Shown: in pieces, positions 24,615-37,299 of the stretch | Position numbering within the stretch: position 1 is the stretch's first letter | Layout of the letters: the number at the start of each line of letters is the position of its first letter | NCBI GenBank assembly: GCA_024036415.1 | Contig: JAMWET010003070.1 | Coordinates: 148,501 to 212,500 of the forward strand | DNA length: 64,000 nucleotides | Reading direction: 5' to 3' | Source: Prochilodus magdalenae | Taxonomy: Eukaryota > Chordata > Actinopteri > Characiformes > Prochilodontidae | Position numbers and translations under genes: made by a program | The notes under the pieces: generated by a model | Seen by the model: the letters and a program-made list of their open reading frames with translations, nothing else | Told to the model about the DNA's origin: nothing | Database searches by the model: none

Positions 24615-25599
24615 GTACGTATTTGAACACCTGCATGCCAGTTCATTCTTGTTGTTCCTTGTATTGCAGGAACATGTCATTATAAACTGGAAAAACTAAG
24701 CTACACTTAGGCCCAATCCCATTTCTTATTTTTACACCTACCCCATGTTTTCAACTGTAATGCTCCCACTTGAAACTGAGTGACAAGGGGTAGTGGTGGA
24801 AATTTTTACCCTATGAAATGGCACAACCCTTCAAGAACCGGATAAGGTGAAAAACCCAGAATGTTCGAATGCAAAAGAAAACTACATTATTTCATTAAAA
24901 GGCTACTAGCGGTGTTGTGTAGGAGACCCCCGGCCAGTCTGCAGCGATAGCAGAGGAGGGTAAAATCACAGCTTAAATACATTTAAGGCATCATATGCCT
25001 TCAAAGAGGGGTGTGATCATTATTTATTATCACCACCAAGAATTCTTCAGTGATATAAAGCTGAACTTAGCTTTCTAATCGCCAGCTTCGTAATTAAATG
25101 TCCCTGTTCCACCTTAAATGAAGGTATCAGAATGTAACTACTGTACCATTTAAGGTGAAATGGGAAATTTCTCTTGATCGCAAACGAGACATTAGCTAGA
25201 ACTAGTGATTTTTGCTTGTGTTATGAAGAAAATGACCATAAAATACTTTTACAATGGTTATTTTACAGTACAGCGGCTTTTTAACAGAGAAAATACTTAT
25301 ATTTATGGATCTCTTTGGTCACTGGTGCAGCCATCTTGCCGACGATTTGCAGGGCATTCTGGGAGTTTTCCCATAACACTCCGTTTGGAGTATGGCTCTG
25401 AAAAATCCCCTTTAAAGGGGCATGTAGCCCTAACATTTCAACAACAATCGGGACAACCTTACCCCTAGATGTGAATGTGCAAAACGGTGGGGCAGGGCTA
25501 AGTGTTAGGGGCAAAGAGGGGAATGTGATTGGGCCTTAAGACCATGTACTAAAGTCAACTTTGGTGCTAAAACGTATACTTTTTGTTTTTTGTTTACAG
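24615..25599 (+). other. bbs9 intron (about 1.0 kb), mostly one DNA transposon
   Basis: Nearly the whole intron is the Harbinger-like element 24710-25535. Without it the intron would be about 160 bp. Confidence 0.75.
24710..25535. mobile_element. PIF/Harbinger-like non-autonomous element
   Basis: The left end GGCCCAATCCCATTTCT is the inverse of the right end GAATGTGATTGGGCC with one or two differences. It is flanked on both sides by TTA (24707-24709 and 25536-25538), the 3-bp target-site type of PIF/Harbinger elements. 826 bp long, no transposase frame. Confidence 0.7.
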
Positions 25600-25702
25600 A
25601 TTAAAGTGAGCAGTCGCTCTGTTGTTCAGAGCCCCAAACTGATTGTGTGTGTGCAGCCCCCCCTGGCTGTCACTCAGGAGCAGTTTGTGTTAGACTCTCT
25701 TG
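25600..25702 (+). CDS. bbs9: bbs9 internal exon e (ear-like domain, first part)
   Basis: This 103-bp exon follows a clear polypyrimidine tract ending TTTGTTTACAG and stops at a GTATGT donor after one base of a split glycine codon. It encodes IKVSSRSVVQSPKLIVCVQP and then PLAVTQEQFVLDSL. The KLIVCVQPPL and EQF blocks are conserved in the ear-like beta-sandwich of BBS9, which corresponds to the first part of the PHTB1 C-terminal Pfam domain. The following intron is the longest in the window, about 17.3 kb, and is loaded with transposons and minisatellites. Confidence 0.94.
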
Positions 25703-25969
25703 GTATGTATCCCTCTTTTCAGTCTCTCTCCCATTCCAAAAATATTAGGAATGTCCACTGAGTTTAGGGCTGTTTTCAAAGTTTCTGAAACTTTCAAACA
25801 GCTTTAGTTGCTAGAAGCTTAGAGGAGACCAGCTTTTCCCCTTGCACATTGTAAAGCCTTCTGCAACTTAATAAAACAGATGAAACAAAATAACATGAGA
25901 GCCAATTAGGATGTCAGTAACATACAACCTAGAGTTCTGTAACATGACACAGTAATATACTATCATACC

Positions 25970-26359
25970 AAATAGGTATGCCAGAAAGGTTGATGGCACT
26001 TGGGTGGCTCCTCGTGGCAAGATGTGTGCCAAATTTGCACCACATTAGGGCCAATCGTCAGCCAAAAGTAGGCAACTTTGCTGTTTTGTGCCAGGAGTGA
26101 ACAGGTGGGCCAGGTGGGCCATGTTGTGATTATGGGGGGCCACCTTTGGCTCGCAGCAGATTGCCAGTGCTGACAGCAGGCCAGCACTGCTATATCTATG
26201 CCAGATGTGGCCCATATCTGCTTGCTATGTGGAATTTAGCCTACTTAATTTATGCAATGGTGAAAAAGTGGCAAAATTAATAAACAACTGTGAAAAATCT
26301 TGTTCACAAAATGTTTTATTTTGTGACTTTGGCCAAAAAAATTATTTTGTGCATCCCTA
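25970..26359 (-). mobile_element. hAT-like element, copy 2 (reverse orientation)
   Basis: Ends in TTTGTGCATCCCTAA, the same end as the copy at 51203. The interior CCAGATGTGGCCCATATCTG, TTAGCCTACTTAATT and GGCCAATCGTCAGCC blocks match the copy at 12182 in reverse. Confidence 0.65.
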
Positions 26360-29300
26360 ATATCAACGTACGATATGCTATAAATATATGTGTCCAATTT
26401 AATCCGTTGGGCTGTTCAGATGTTTTTGCCACATCGTAATTTTGAAATAAACTTCTCATTTTTAAATACTGTTGCTTAGAGAAGCGCAGCCCAACGCTGC
26501 GTTGTGAACCCTAGCTCAAGTCTTTTATGGCTGGCTTTTCTTAAGCAGGTGAGACGTTCTTACAACTACAGTAGGTGTAGGTGGTGGGTTCATAAGTGAA
26601 GATGAAAGAAACATACAGCACATTCAGTTCAATAGTACATTAAATTCATAATTAGCACAATTCAGAATTCACAGATTACTTATACTATATTGATCTGGTC
26701 ATTTGCATATTTTGTGGTGTGTAATTTAGCCTATGTTTGCATCTGTACATTGATTTTATGTCATAACAATAATTACACCAAGGACAAGAATTACGAGTCC
26801 TTCCTCCAGTAGGACTGTGCATGAAGGCCGATCTAATGCAGGACACTTGACCGCTATGATTTTAACCTGAGTCTTTTTCAGCTTACTGTTTCTGAAGTTC
26901 TCCACACAAAACGTGGCCGCACAGGGGGCATAAAAGCCAAGGTGCTCAAAGTGCAAAAAACACCATCTCTCAAAGAAAACCAAGGCGAAAATGTGTCTAG
27001 CGTGCCCCCTCCGCCCCCCACAACATGGGCAGTTGCCATCACAGGCCGGGAAAGAGCAAGTATGATCCAAGTAAAACAGGTGCACATGGCGAGGCTGCGT
27101 TGTGTCAATCAGTTGTGTTCTGATACAAGTGGACAGAGATGAAACAGCGGGGTGGTCCGGGGGGTTTGATATACTAGATGTTCTCTCTCTCGCTCTCGCT
27201 CTCTCTCTTTATCTCCTCTTCCATTTGTTTTCTGTGAGTGGGCATAGAAGGACACACATGAATGCTTATTATCAGCACTGTAATAGATCTGGCAGATCAA
27301 AGGCTGACCACTGAGAGACAGATTAGCACGTTACATGCTCTTTGTGTGTGTTTGCGTGTGAGTGCTCATGATGACCTTAGGCAGGACACGGGATCTGAAC
27401 GAGCCAGGGCACATAGAGGGAGAGTGAGAGAGAAGGGGAAAGAGAGAGAGACTGGAAGTCTGCTAGCCCCTTTGATCAAAGTTGCAGGTTAAAGGTTGTT
27501 GTTTTTTCAGCATTACCACTCTCGGAGGCTGTTTCTAAAGAAAGGACAAACTGATTCATTTAAAAGCTGGCAGAGTTGCTTTTTCACCACACAGTAGTTT
27601 AACATCATGACAGTTGTTTTATTGTCCTCTTATTGTACACTGAAATAATTTCTGTCACTGAGATGAGATTTAAGAGTTGATGTGGAAGAGTGTTGCAGTT
27701 TGAAGGGGTGGCCAGGGGCTGTATTGGACCAGAGCTTATAACCTGTCTACAAAATAAATATGTCCATCAACAACATAATTATAGTTAGTTCATTACTACC
27801 CAAACCAGGAATTAGTTTTTGTACATAATGGAGTTACACAGTGCACACTTCAAGTACTTCAAGTTGAATTCAATGGGTTGCTAAAAATGGAGGAGCTGTG
27901 AATACTGTAAACTTTACATCAGGGTTTCTCAACTTCACAACAGGGGCGTGGACTACCAGTGGGCCCTGAAGCCTTCCTTAGTGGTCTGTGGGCTAGTAGT
28001 CAGGGGTGAGGCAGGAGTTTGTAGTGGGACAGTAATGTTGGGTATATAACCACAAGCATATTAGTATAAATAAATGTATAATAATGTACACGTGTACAAA
28101 TAAAAACCTTGCAATGTCCAGGTAATTTAAGATCTTCAGTTTGAAACAACACAGTTGGTGGCTAGCCACTGATGGAGTGGTTTCTAGCTGTGCTTTCACA
28201 GCTACCTTGTGTGAATTTGGACAGATCATAATTTGTCGTTAACCAGAAACCCGGCAAGTGGAGTCCGAGTTGTGGTTTGCTGTTTCAGGTGAATCACGAA
28301 AACCTCTCAAACCTAAAGAGACATCACAAGACCATTGCTGATGATGGAAAGCCAGTCAGAGTATTTTTAGTGGACACATAATAGACCACAGCTCCAAATC
28401 ACAGTGCATTTTAGGGCATATGGGTTTCAGGGCTGATTCATGATGTGGACTAATATTATCTATTAAAAGAAAAAACATTTCTATGGACAGCACATTTCTG
28501 GACATTCAAATCATCCAACTTTTATGAAACATAGAAACATTTGACAGTCCGTGATACTACTGTCAAACAGCATTTTATGTGCAGCAACTTTTCAGTTGAA
28601 TGCTGCGTTCAAAGCTGCTCTTCTTGGGTGCTGTGTTCAAAGAACAAGGGCTGGAATTATTGGACCCACAATGTCTGTGATTGGTCCATGAATTTTGATC
28701 CAGGCTATAAGACTGTTCCTTCAGTACCTCCTAGTTTGATTGCATGAAGTTGAACATTTCAGCTTTATTTGTAGCTCTGCATGTGTAGCTCTAGTCATGT
28801 CTATTAGCACATGACTGGACCCCATGTCAATTTCATGCTTGCTAGTATGAAAGTTCGGTTACAGCCCACACTTTGATTTCTCACTTTCATAACTGCATAA
28901 CTCAGTAGTTAGTGGATCATTCTGAGGTGATACTGAATTAGTACTAATAGTTACTGAGAATTTCAAGGTGTTCATGAATAATCAAAAATGATCTGAATGA
29001 AGTGTAATAACTAAACTACAAGCATGCTGTTTAAGGGATTTATCGTTTCCTGACAAACGCAATTTAAACCGCTAGCATTACACATATTGCAGTTAGCTGT
29101 TTCTATTTTCCCCTTCAAAACAGTTCCACACTGCAGACATTAAGCTTGTTAACTCAGGCTTTATTGCCATCTGTTTATGCCACTTCTCCGTCTGTGAATC
29201 ATCTTCCCTTGCTTGAAAAGCTGTATCAATCCGCTAAGATAATATCCTCCCGAGATGGAAGAGAAGAATGTTTGGCACCCATTAGCCCTCAGGCAATGGC

Positions 29301-30149
29301 TGCTGCCCTGGCCTCTGCTGTCCTAAACCATGAGACAGGTAGCGGGTGAGCAAAGTACAAAGCCTCAGACCACTTGCACTTGTCAGAGGAAGACAAAGCC
29401 GAGCACAGGCCAGCGCTTGCAGGAAGGGCAGTGGAGAGTTTGTGATGGATTTCTTGCTAATGGATGAGCCTTGTGTTTCGCTTCCAGCGGCCAAACTCTG
29501 GAATCAAAGCCGGTGCGTTTAACGCAGGCAGCTACTCAGTCAAAGTGCTCTTTCCTGAAAAGTCAAAGGCCATTTGGCATACTGGAGTGGCTGAAGGTCA
29601 ACGGAGGGCTTCGCTGCACCTAGCGTACTCATTAGTGAAGTGAGCTGCGGCTCTTGAAGGGAGCGCTGTCTTGTGAAAGTGACACATTGCATTCAGGATG
29701 TCGGCCGCTTATGTCGAATTCCAACTCAGTTTGTACCAGGGACCATTATTATACCATTATCTTTCACTTGTAGATCAATGAAACAAGAGATGAATTTGCT
29801 TTGAAAGGGTGACTAATCTTGGAGCTACAGGCTGTTGATATAGTACAAATAGCACCGGAACATGCAGTTGATCTCTCCAATCAATCCCAATTTTTTTTAC
29901 AAGGTGCTGTGAGTGTCTAGGTCCTGTAGGTCAAGACCGAGATTTCTGTGTAATTCAAGTAAGGTAAATTCCTCTGGCCAGCAGATTGCAGGGATGTGGC
30001 AGTCAGACTATGTAACAATACAACAGTTTGCCCGTGTAGATAAAAAATAGATGCACAAATAGCTGCACCCAGAAAGAATCAACCAACAGGAAAATAACTT
30101 GGTGGGTAGGTTTGACGTGAGATATGCAAATTATTCAAGTTTCACACTC

Positions 30150-30660
30150 TGCCATGCATATGATGTTGGCTGTAGGTGACTGACCCAACAGCCACCTTTG
30201 CAGACATTCAGCAAGCAGTGATGTTCTCCATTAGTCATCCTGTTAGTGCCAATGCCATTGGCAGACGACTACATGATGCAGGACTACATGCACAAAGACC
30301 GTTACAACGACTGCCCTTAACACCACTTCATTGTCCCCAAAAACTGTCATGGAGTGACTCTGAATGGCAGCAGACCATCTTCAGTGACGAGTCTACTTTT
30401 GTCTTGTTGGAAATGATTAACAAATCTGTGTGTGAAGGCATCGTGTTCAGTGCCAGAATGACTGGTTTGTTGTCATCTGTCACACGTCCTGAAGGCCCGC
30501 TGTCACTCTACCTCCACCCCTACTGCACAATCCTCAGGAACTGTGTGAGAATATTCAAGCTGCATGGGATGGATTATCACAGGACACCATTGCGACTCCA
30601 TTTAGAAATGTCTGGCGTGTTGGGTTAGCAAAAATGGCATTCTGACAGACGCTACTTTAG
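30150..30660 (+). pseudogene. Tc1/mariner-like transposase remnant
   Basis: A frame from about 30176 reads TDPTATFADIQQAV, IGRRLHDAGLHAQRPLQRLP and, after a gap, WQQTIFSDESTF. The RRLH.AGL..RRP..RLPLTP and FSDES.F blocks are those found between the DNA-binding and catalytic parts of many Tc1-like transposases, and FSDES contains the first catalytic aspartate. After that the similarity is lost; second and third catalytic residues are not found. Not functional. Confidence 0.75.
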
Positions 30661-32067
30661 ACATATCAGTCTAAATTTATCACATTTATTGTTCCTGGTA
30701 ACCTTAATCTTTTGCAATCCCACATTTCCTTCTGGGTGCAACTATTCTTTTGATGATTTGTGTAAGATCTGGCTCTTACCTTTTGTCTGACAAACAAATA
30801 ATGGAATCTACAGTCTAATAGAGGTGAACTGAACAACCAGATAGAGGTGCAAATCACTAGCTATTAACAGCATAGTTTTTGAGTGTTCAGAATTGGCACC
30901 TAGTAGATCTTGCTGCAGCTGTTGAGACTCAGATTTTCTCCACAAGGCTTGCTAAAGTTGGCCTCCAGCTTCTAATAAAAGTTTTTAATTCTGCATGTAA
31001 TAGAAATTTAAGCTCCATTTTAGGTGGAATGGAAAATTCACAACTTCACTTTTTATTTGGCTGATGTTTTTTACAAATGAGGTATTTGTAGCACAGGTAT
31101 TAAGTTCCTTGAGTTAAGCAGTTTCGGCACTCTGTCATTGGTTGTTCCACCAATATGAAGGAAATGTTTGTTTTATTGTGCATTTTATAGCAAGTCTAAT
31201 TGCATTTGACTCACAGCATGTTGTGACCCCTGATTATTAATTCACCCTTATGGTGCCCCTCGTGCAGACATAAATATATTCAAATTTAAGATGACATTCG
31301 GCACTTCACCTATACTGTCACTGTTTCATTTGTAATTCAGTACTCTGGACTACAGAGCCAAAACAACAAAAATTGTCATAGTCTCCTGACTCACAGACTA
31401 CGCTGGTTTCCCCTCCCCTTTTCCAGAGCTCAACCCCAGGCAGGCCATAGCAGCGCTCCCAGCTGAACGCGATCCAAAGTAAAAGCGTTATTAGGTTAAA
31501 GAGATGCCAAACCTGGCCGGCGTTTAACACACAGACCTTTCACTCCAACGCCTTCATCTAAGGTTTCACCAGATCCCAAAATGTCATCCACCAGGGCAGC
31601 GCAACTGACCGAGCCATTAGAACTTGGCTGCGGCTCCCGCTGTTTAAAGTTCACTCACTTACTAGAAGTGCTATTAAAGCAGTGAGATGCATTACAATTA
31701 GAAGTCATTTGTTTGGCCTGTCTTCTCTTGGCGGCAGCTGCTGCTTTTTTTCCCGTCATCTTCATTGTTTTATTCAGAGATAAGTGTGATTTCATACAGT
31801 CTGCCTAGGGTGGACTCAGTCCTACGCACACACAGACATGCCTAGAGTTTGCATGGTCCTAAAGGCATAAGTGAAGAAGTAACAGTTTCAACAGACAGCA
31901 CACCTATGCACATATCACAGTTACTGCTTATTGTATTGAGAAAGAAATTGTGCAGTGTCATTTTTGTAGAGTGTAAAGCTTTAACAATTCCTAAAACTCT
32001 TACTGCTCAGATAAAACATGTTTTACATAAACCAGTGTGCCCAGGACTGTATATCTTACACACACTC

Positions 32068-32077
32068 ACTCTCTCTC

Positions 32078-32151
<74 letters not shown>
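32068..32151. repeat. (CT)n microsatellite
   Basis: About 40 CT units with one CA interruption near the start. Confidence 0.97.
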
Positions 32152-32155
<4 letters not shown>

Positions 32156-33414
32156 TTCCTTCCTTCTGAGCAGCAATAAGAAAAAAGGCCCAAAATGGCA
32201 AAACATTAAGCTTTAAATTGTCTAAACATCCAACCAATAAACACTTTGCATTAAGAGCTGAAACACTAACATAAAATTTAAAAAACATTAAAATTCCCAT
32301 GGAGTAAAACCTTATCAGTGGTAAACTAATGTTCAGCTGTTACATATTTACTCAACATGAATACATGTAGTTTTTACATGTTTGCCTAACGTTAGTTAAG
32401 CATTGTAACCACTGGTAATGCCTTACTTCATGGTAACTAATGCATTACTTCACGTTAGTATGGGGTTAGTACGGGAAGTTTTGTGGGTTAAACTTGCAGT
32501 CAGTTTTTTTAGAGAAAAGAAGAGTCAGTGTTGTTCCATTCTGCGCTGACAGGTTTAAACTGCTAAACAGCATTGCCAAGTAAATTTGTGTTTAATGTGA
32601 GACAGTATATTCAGACTCTGCTAAGCCAAAACCCTCAGTGCAAACCATTGTTCTCTGGTCTTGGACAATTTATTTATTGCAAGTACCTCTATGTAATAAG
32701 AATAGTCTAAGCTTCGGCTTAAAGCCTCACTTTTTAGGCCTTTCTCACTTCTACCATCTAGAGTCCTGAAAACGTACAAAAACGAACACGTCCACACACT
32801 CCATTCATCCATTTGCAAACACACAGCGAGTATTGCCTTCAGGCACTTCTCTCAACAAGCTGCTTCTAATGGCTCTTGATCTTTATCTCAAATGTTAAGG
32901 CAAGTGTACTTGCTCTACTGTACTGTGACTCCTGGCAACAGGATGGGCTCGATTAAATTTCACTTCCGCTAATTCAGGAGATCCAGAAAATAAACTCCTT
33001 CATCTCATGTTCCGACCACTTTGCAAACAGCAATCAGATCTTTGTTGATTTCTTTGTACACCGTGGTGCAGACGTGGGATCTGTGTTTAGAAAGATGTGG
33101 TCATTTTAGCAGATGTTTTTAAAGCATGACAACAGAATTTCAGCCAAACTGGTCATTGCATATGTCAGATTATGAAGCGCTTTTATTTGCTTAGTCGATT
33201 TGTCTGTAAAAACATATTCACATATTGGTTTTTAGATTCCCAATACAGTTCTTTTGTGTAAATAAGTGAATTCAGTATTAATTACTTTCTTGTGAAAATA
33301 AGTTGCCTTAATTAATTGAATGTGTCTCAGAATAAATTCTAATTGTGTGCATGTATGTATAAATTGGTACGTAAGTTCTCGCTGGGATTCATGATATGTC
33401 CAGAGGTTGACAAC

Positions 33415-34010
33415 TGGTGCTCAACAGGAGTAACGACAGCCAATCAGCACGAAGTAGCAGTAATGCCAACCATTTAGCACTCAGTAGCAGAAAGGTAACC
33501 AGTGTGAAGCAGTAGTAACGGCATCTAGTTAGCGCTCAGTAGCAGTTAAGCAGAGCAGTTAGCCCTCAGTAGCAGTAATGCCATCCAATCAGCACTCAGT
33601 AGCAGCAATGCCAACCAACCAGCACTCAGTAGCAGTAATGCCAACCAATCAGCACTCAGTAGCAGTAATGCCAACCAGTCAGCACTCAGTAGCAGCAATG
33701 CCAACCATTCAGATTTGTTATTCAGTCAGCACTCGGTAGTAGTAATGCTAACCAATCAGCACTCAGTAGCAGCAATGCCAGCCATTCAGAATTGTTATTC
33801 AGTCAGCACTCGGTAGTAGTCATGCTAACCAATCAGCACTCAGTAGCAGTACTATCATTGAGTCAGCACTCAGTAGTAGCTTTGTCATCCAATCAGCACT
33901 CAGCAGCAATACTGTCATTCAGTCAGCACTCAGTAGTAGCCATACCATCCAGTTAGCACTCAGTAGCGGAAATGCCGTCCAATCAGCACTCGGTAGCATT
34001 AAGCCGATCA
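33415..34010 (+). repeat. 30-bp minisatellite
   Basis: About 19 units built on CAATCAGCACTCAGTAGCAG plus TAATGCCAAC. A longer block of about 76 bp, marked by TTGTTATTCAGTCAGCACTC, occurs twice in tandem near 33705-33860. Many units contain CCAAT. Confidence 0.93.
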
Positions 34011-35511
34011 AGACTCAAGTTATAATAATCGGTGTAAAGCTCAATGTGCTTGCCTTGGTTGGCTAATGATCGGAAGCATATCATTGACCACCTGTAAAAC
34101 TTCTTTCTCTATGATTACCTTGTCTCATAAACTTGCCAGCTTACGACCAGATCTTGACCCTACTCCTGAGTACTGATCGCGACCCTGCACGATGTCACAA
34201 AGCCCAACCTATACCTACCTTGAGTGCTTCTACATGACCTGCAGGCCAAAGGTCACCAGTCCCCATCAGCCCTTGACTTCTGAGCACGACCGCACACAAA
34301 CTCCTGACCGTGGAGGGAGCCAAACAACCCCCCTGTCCCAAGTGGGATGTCCACTAGCTTTCTCTCAGTATCAGAATGCCTCCCTTAAGTGCTCCCTTTG
34401 TGCAGCGTGTGAAGTGTATATCAGCTCAGCCGTGACCTCTCTCTGGAGCGCGTCTCAGAGGTGGCCCGCCATGAGAGTGAGGGTCAAGAGAGGTCAGCTA
34501 AGATGCCCTCTGGTTTACTCAAACAGGGCAGGCAGTCAGTTTTTTCTTTCCCCTCCTTTCTCCTTCTTGTCACATTTTTCCTTTCTAACTGGTGCTAATG
34601 GTGTGGGAGCGATATGGGAGTGTTGTTGGGGGGGCTGATTTTGTGTTTGCCCACAGCTATGAAATGGAAAGGTTAAAAGCTTACCATTGCAGAGAGAAGA
34701 GGGTTAGTGGGGGGTGTTGTAGCTAAAGCCAGGATTACATTTCACATTTTACAAATCCTCATTATTTCCAATCGGCCCGAGTCTGGGCTTACCCTAGTGT
34801 GCAAAAGAAGGCCAATTAAAGCACTTGAATTCTTTATTACACCAGAGATCAGTGACAAGCCTGTGCCTTATGTTTTGGTCAGAGCTTCTTGTCTGTTTAG
34901 TTCAAGGAATGAAACATAGAAAGACTACTGCAGCAGGTTAAAGCCTATAGCACACTGGAAGAAAAGCTCTGCCAAATAGCTGCTGTAGTGGACTGCTAAT
35001 TAATATTAAGCTGAAACTTATGTTCTACTCTCTACTAATATTGATTTATTGGAATAAAATGTGCAATATCATTGAATTTAGTGCATTTAGTGAAAGACTG
35101 ACATCTAAAATACGCACATTTTAAACCACCTACTTAAGATTTATACAATAAGATATAACGCTTTCTTGAGCTCACAAAAGAATTTGTAGTGTCACAGTAC
35201 TTAAGATACACAGTACACCTATTGCTCAGGTTCAGACATACAGTTATAGAACAAGAAGATTTACAAAAGAGGTATTAACAGCACACAACTAAGAGGCATG
35301 TACATACGTCAATCAGAATAAACTGGGCGGGGTTACAGGAGAGCTATTAACCCCAGGTTACCGAAGTGAAAAGGGTATATGTATTTTATGTACTAGACAT
35401 GTTCAAGAACAGCTTTGGTGGTTTTTGCACTAATAAACATTAAGCGGTATGAGAGGTATATGTCTATATACATAAATGAGCATGAACAAGACATTAAACC
35501 AGAGTAGCATA

Positions 35512-36985
35512 CAGGTGCTGGTCATAAAACTACAATATCATAAAAAAAGTTGATTTATTTCAGTAATCCATTCAAAAAGTGAAACGTGGATATAATTCAC
35601 TATATCAGAAAATTAGAATATCATGGAAAGGCTCAATATTGAAGACTCCTGGTGCCACACTCTAATCAGCTAATTGACTCAAAACACCTGCAAAGGCCTT
35701 TAAATGGTCTCTCAGTCTAGTTCTGCTGGCTACACAATCATGAGGAAGACTGCTGACTTGACAGTTGTCCAGAAGACCATTGACACCTTACACACCAGGG
35801 CAAGACACAAGAGGTCATTGCTAAAGAGGCTGGTTTTCCAAGCACATTAATAGAGAGGCGCAGGTAAGGAAAAGATGTGGTAGAGAAAAGGGTGCAAGCA
35901 ATAGAGATAACCGCACCCTGGAGAGGAGTGTGGAACCAAACCCATTCAAAAATGTGGGGAGATTCACAAAGAGTGTACTGCAGCTGGAGTCAGTGCTTCA
36001 GGAACCACCATGCACAGACGTATGCAAGACATGGGTTTCAGCAGTCATATTCCTTGTGTCAAGCCACTCTTGAACAAGAGACAGCGTCAGAAGCGTCTCG
36101 CCTGGGCTAAAGACAAAAAGGACTGGACTGCTGCTGAGTGGTCCAGAGTTCTGTTCTCTGATGAAAGTAAAATTTGCTTTTCCTTTGGAAATCAAGGTCT
36201 CATGTCTGGAGGAAGAGAGGAGAGGCACAGAATACACGTTGCTTGAGGTCTAGTGTAAAGCTTCCACAGTCAGTGATGGTTTGGGGTGCCATGTCATCTG
36301 CTGGTTTTGGTCCACTGTGTTTTCTGAGGTCCAAGGTCATTGCAGCTGTCTACCAGGAAGTTTTAGAGCACTTCATGCTTCCTGCTGCTGACCAACTTTA
36401 TGGAGATGCAGATTTCATTTTCCAACAGGACTTGGCACCTGCACACAGTGCCAAAGCTACCAGTACCTGTTTTAAGGATCGTGGTATCCCTGTTCTTAAT
36501 TGGCCAGCAAACTCGCCTGACTTTAACCCCATAGAAGATGCGATATGCCAGACCCAACAATGCAGAAGAGCTAAAGGCCACTATCAGAGCAACCTGGGCT
36601 CTCATTACACCTGAGCAGTGCCACAGACTGATCGACTCCATGCCACGTCGCATTTCTGCAGTAATCCAGGCAAAAGGAGCCCCAGCTATGTATTGAGTGC
36701 TGTACATGCTCATAGTTTTCATGTTCATACTTTTCAGTTGGCCAACATTTCTAAAAATCCTTTTTTGTATTGGTCTTAAGTGATATATAATAATTTTCTG
36801 AGATACTGAATTTGGGGTTTTCATTAGTTGTCAGTTATAATCATTAAAATTAAAAGTAATAAACACTTGAAATATATCAGTCTGTGTGTAATGAATGAAT
36901 ATAATGTACAAGTGTCACTTTTTGAATGGAATTACTGAAATAAATCAACTTTTTCTTGATATTCTAATTTTATGACCAGCACCTG
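35512..36985 (+). mobile_element. Nearly complete Tc1-like transposon
   Basis: Starts CAGGTGCTGGTCATAAAA and ends with its inverse TTTTATGACCAGCACCTG. The inverted repeats extend about 70 bp, through AAGTTGATTTATTTCAGTAA, with a few mismatches. TA dinucleotides lie directly outside both ends (35510-35511 and 36986-36987), the usual Tc1 target site. Length 1,474 bp, close to a full-length Tc1-type element. It carries one decayed transposase gene. Confidence 0.93.
35740..36696 (+). pseudogene. Tc1-like transposase pseudogene (DD34E)
   Basis: The frame begins with MRKTADLTVVQKTIDTLH, a Tc1-family N-terminus, and breaks within the helix-turn-helix. It resumes as HRRMQDMGFSSHIPCVKPLL and WSRVLFSDESKICFSFGNQG with the first catalytic Asp, then in another frame QSVMVWGAMSSAGFGPLCF, FIFQQDLAPAHSAKA with the second Asp, and NWPANSPDFNPIE with the Glu. 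Exactly 34 residues separate the second Asp and the Glu. The end at CCAGCTATGTATTGA is a plausible original stop. Several frameshifts separate the pieces, so it is inactive, but all three catalytic residues remain. Confidence 0.9.
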
Positions 36986-37299
36986 TATGTATGATTGCAC
37001 TCATAGAGATACAAGGTAGTAAAGACTATTAATAAATATAATATTACTGAAGTATTATTACAGGGAGCCACAGTGACAGGGGTGGTCATCTAGAGAACAG
37101 AAATACACTGGACATGTAGTGACAGCTGCAGGAGGTCAGGTAAAACTAACAAAAGTGCAAATGAGTGCGTGATAGTAATAATATAAACAGCAATGGTTTA
37201 ACTCTGTTCAATAACAGTAACAGTAAGATGCTGGGTGGTCTGGCCATTGTCTTCTGACGCATCCAGTACGGTACCCTCCAGCCTATTATTTGAATATTA

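Noticed and set aside
29100..29650. Possible extra bbs9 or nested exon (67-codon frame)
   Set aside because: Exon phases of bbs9 are already complete across this intron and no splice sites in phase were found; at most conserved non-coding DNA.
30176..30628. Possible intact 150-codon gene
   Set aside because: Only the first half resembles a Tc1/mariner-like transposase, and the second and third catalytic motifs are missing; treated as a remnant.
33415..34010. CRISPR-like array
   Set aside because: Adjacent 30-bp units without spacers; a minisatellite.
34192..34638. 148-codon open frame after the 30-bp array
   Set aside because: No motif, Ser/Thr/Cys-rich low-complexity content, no homologue I know.
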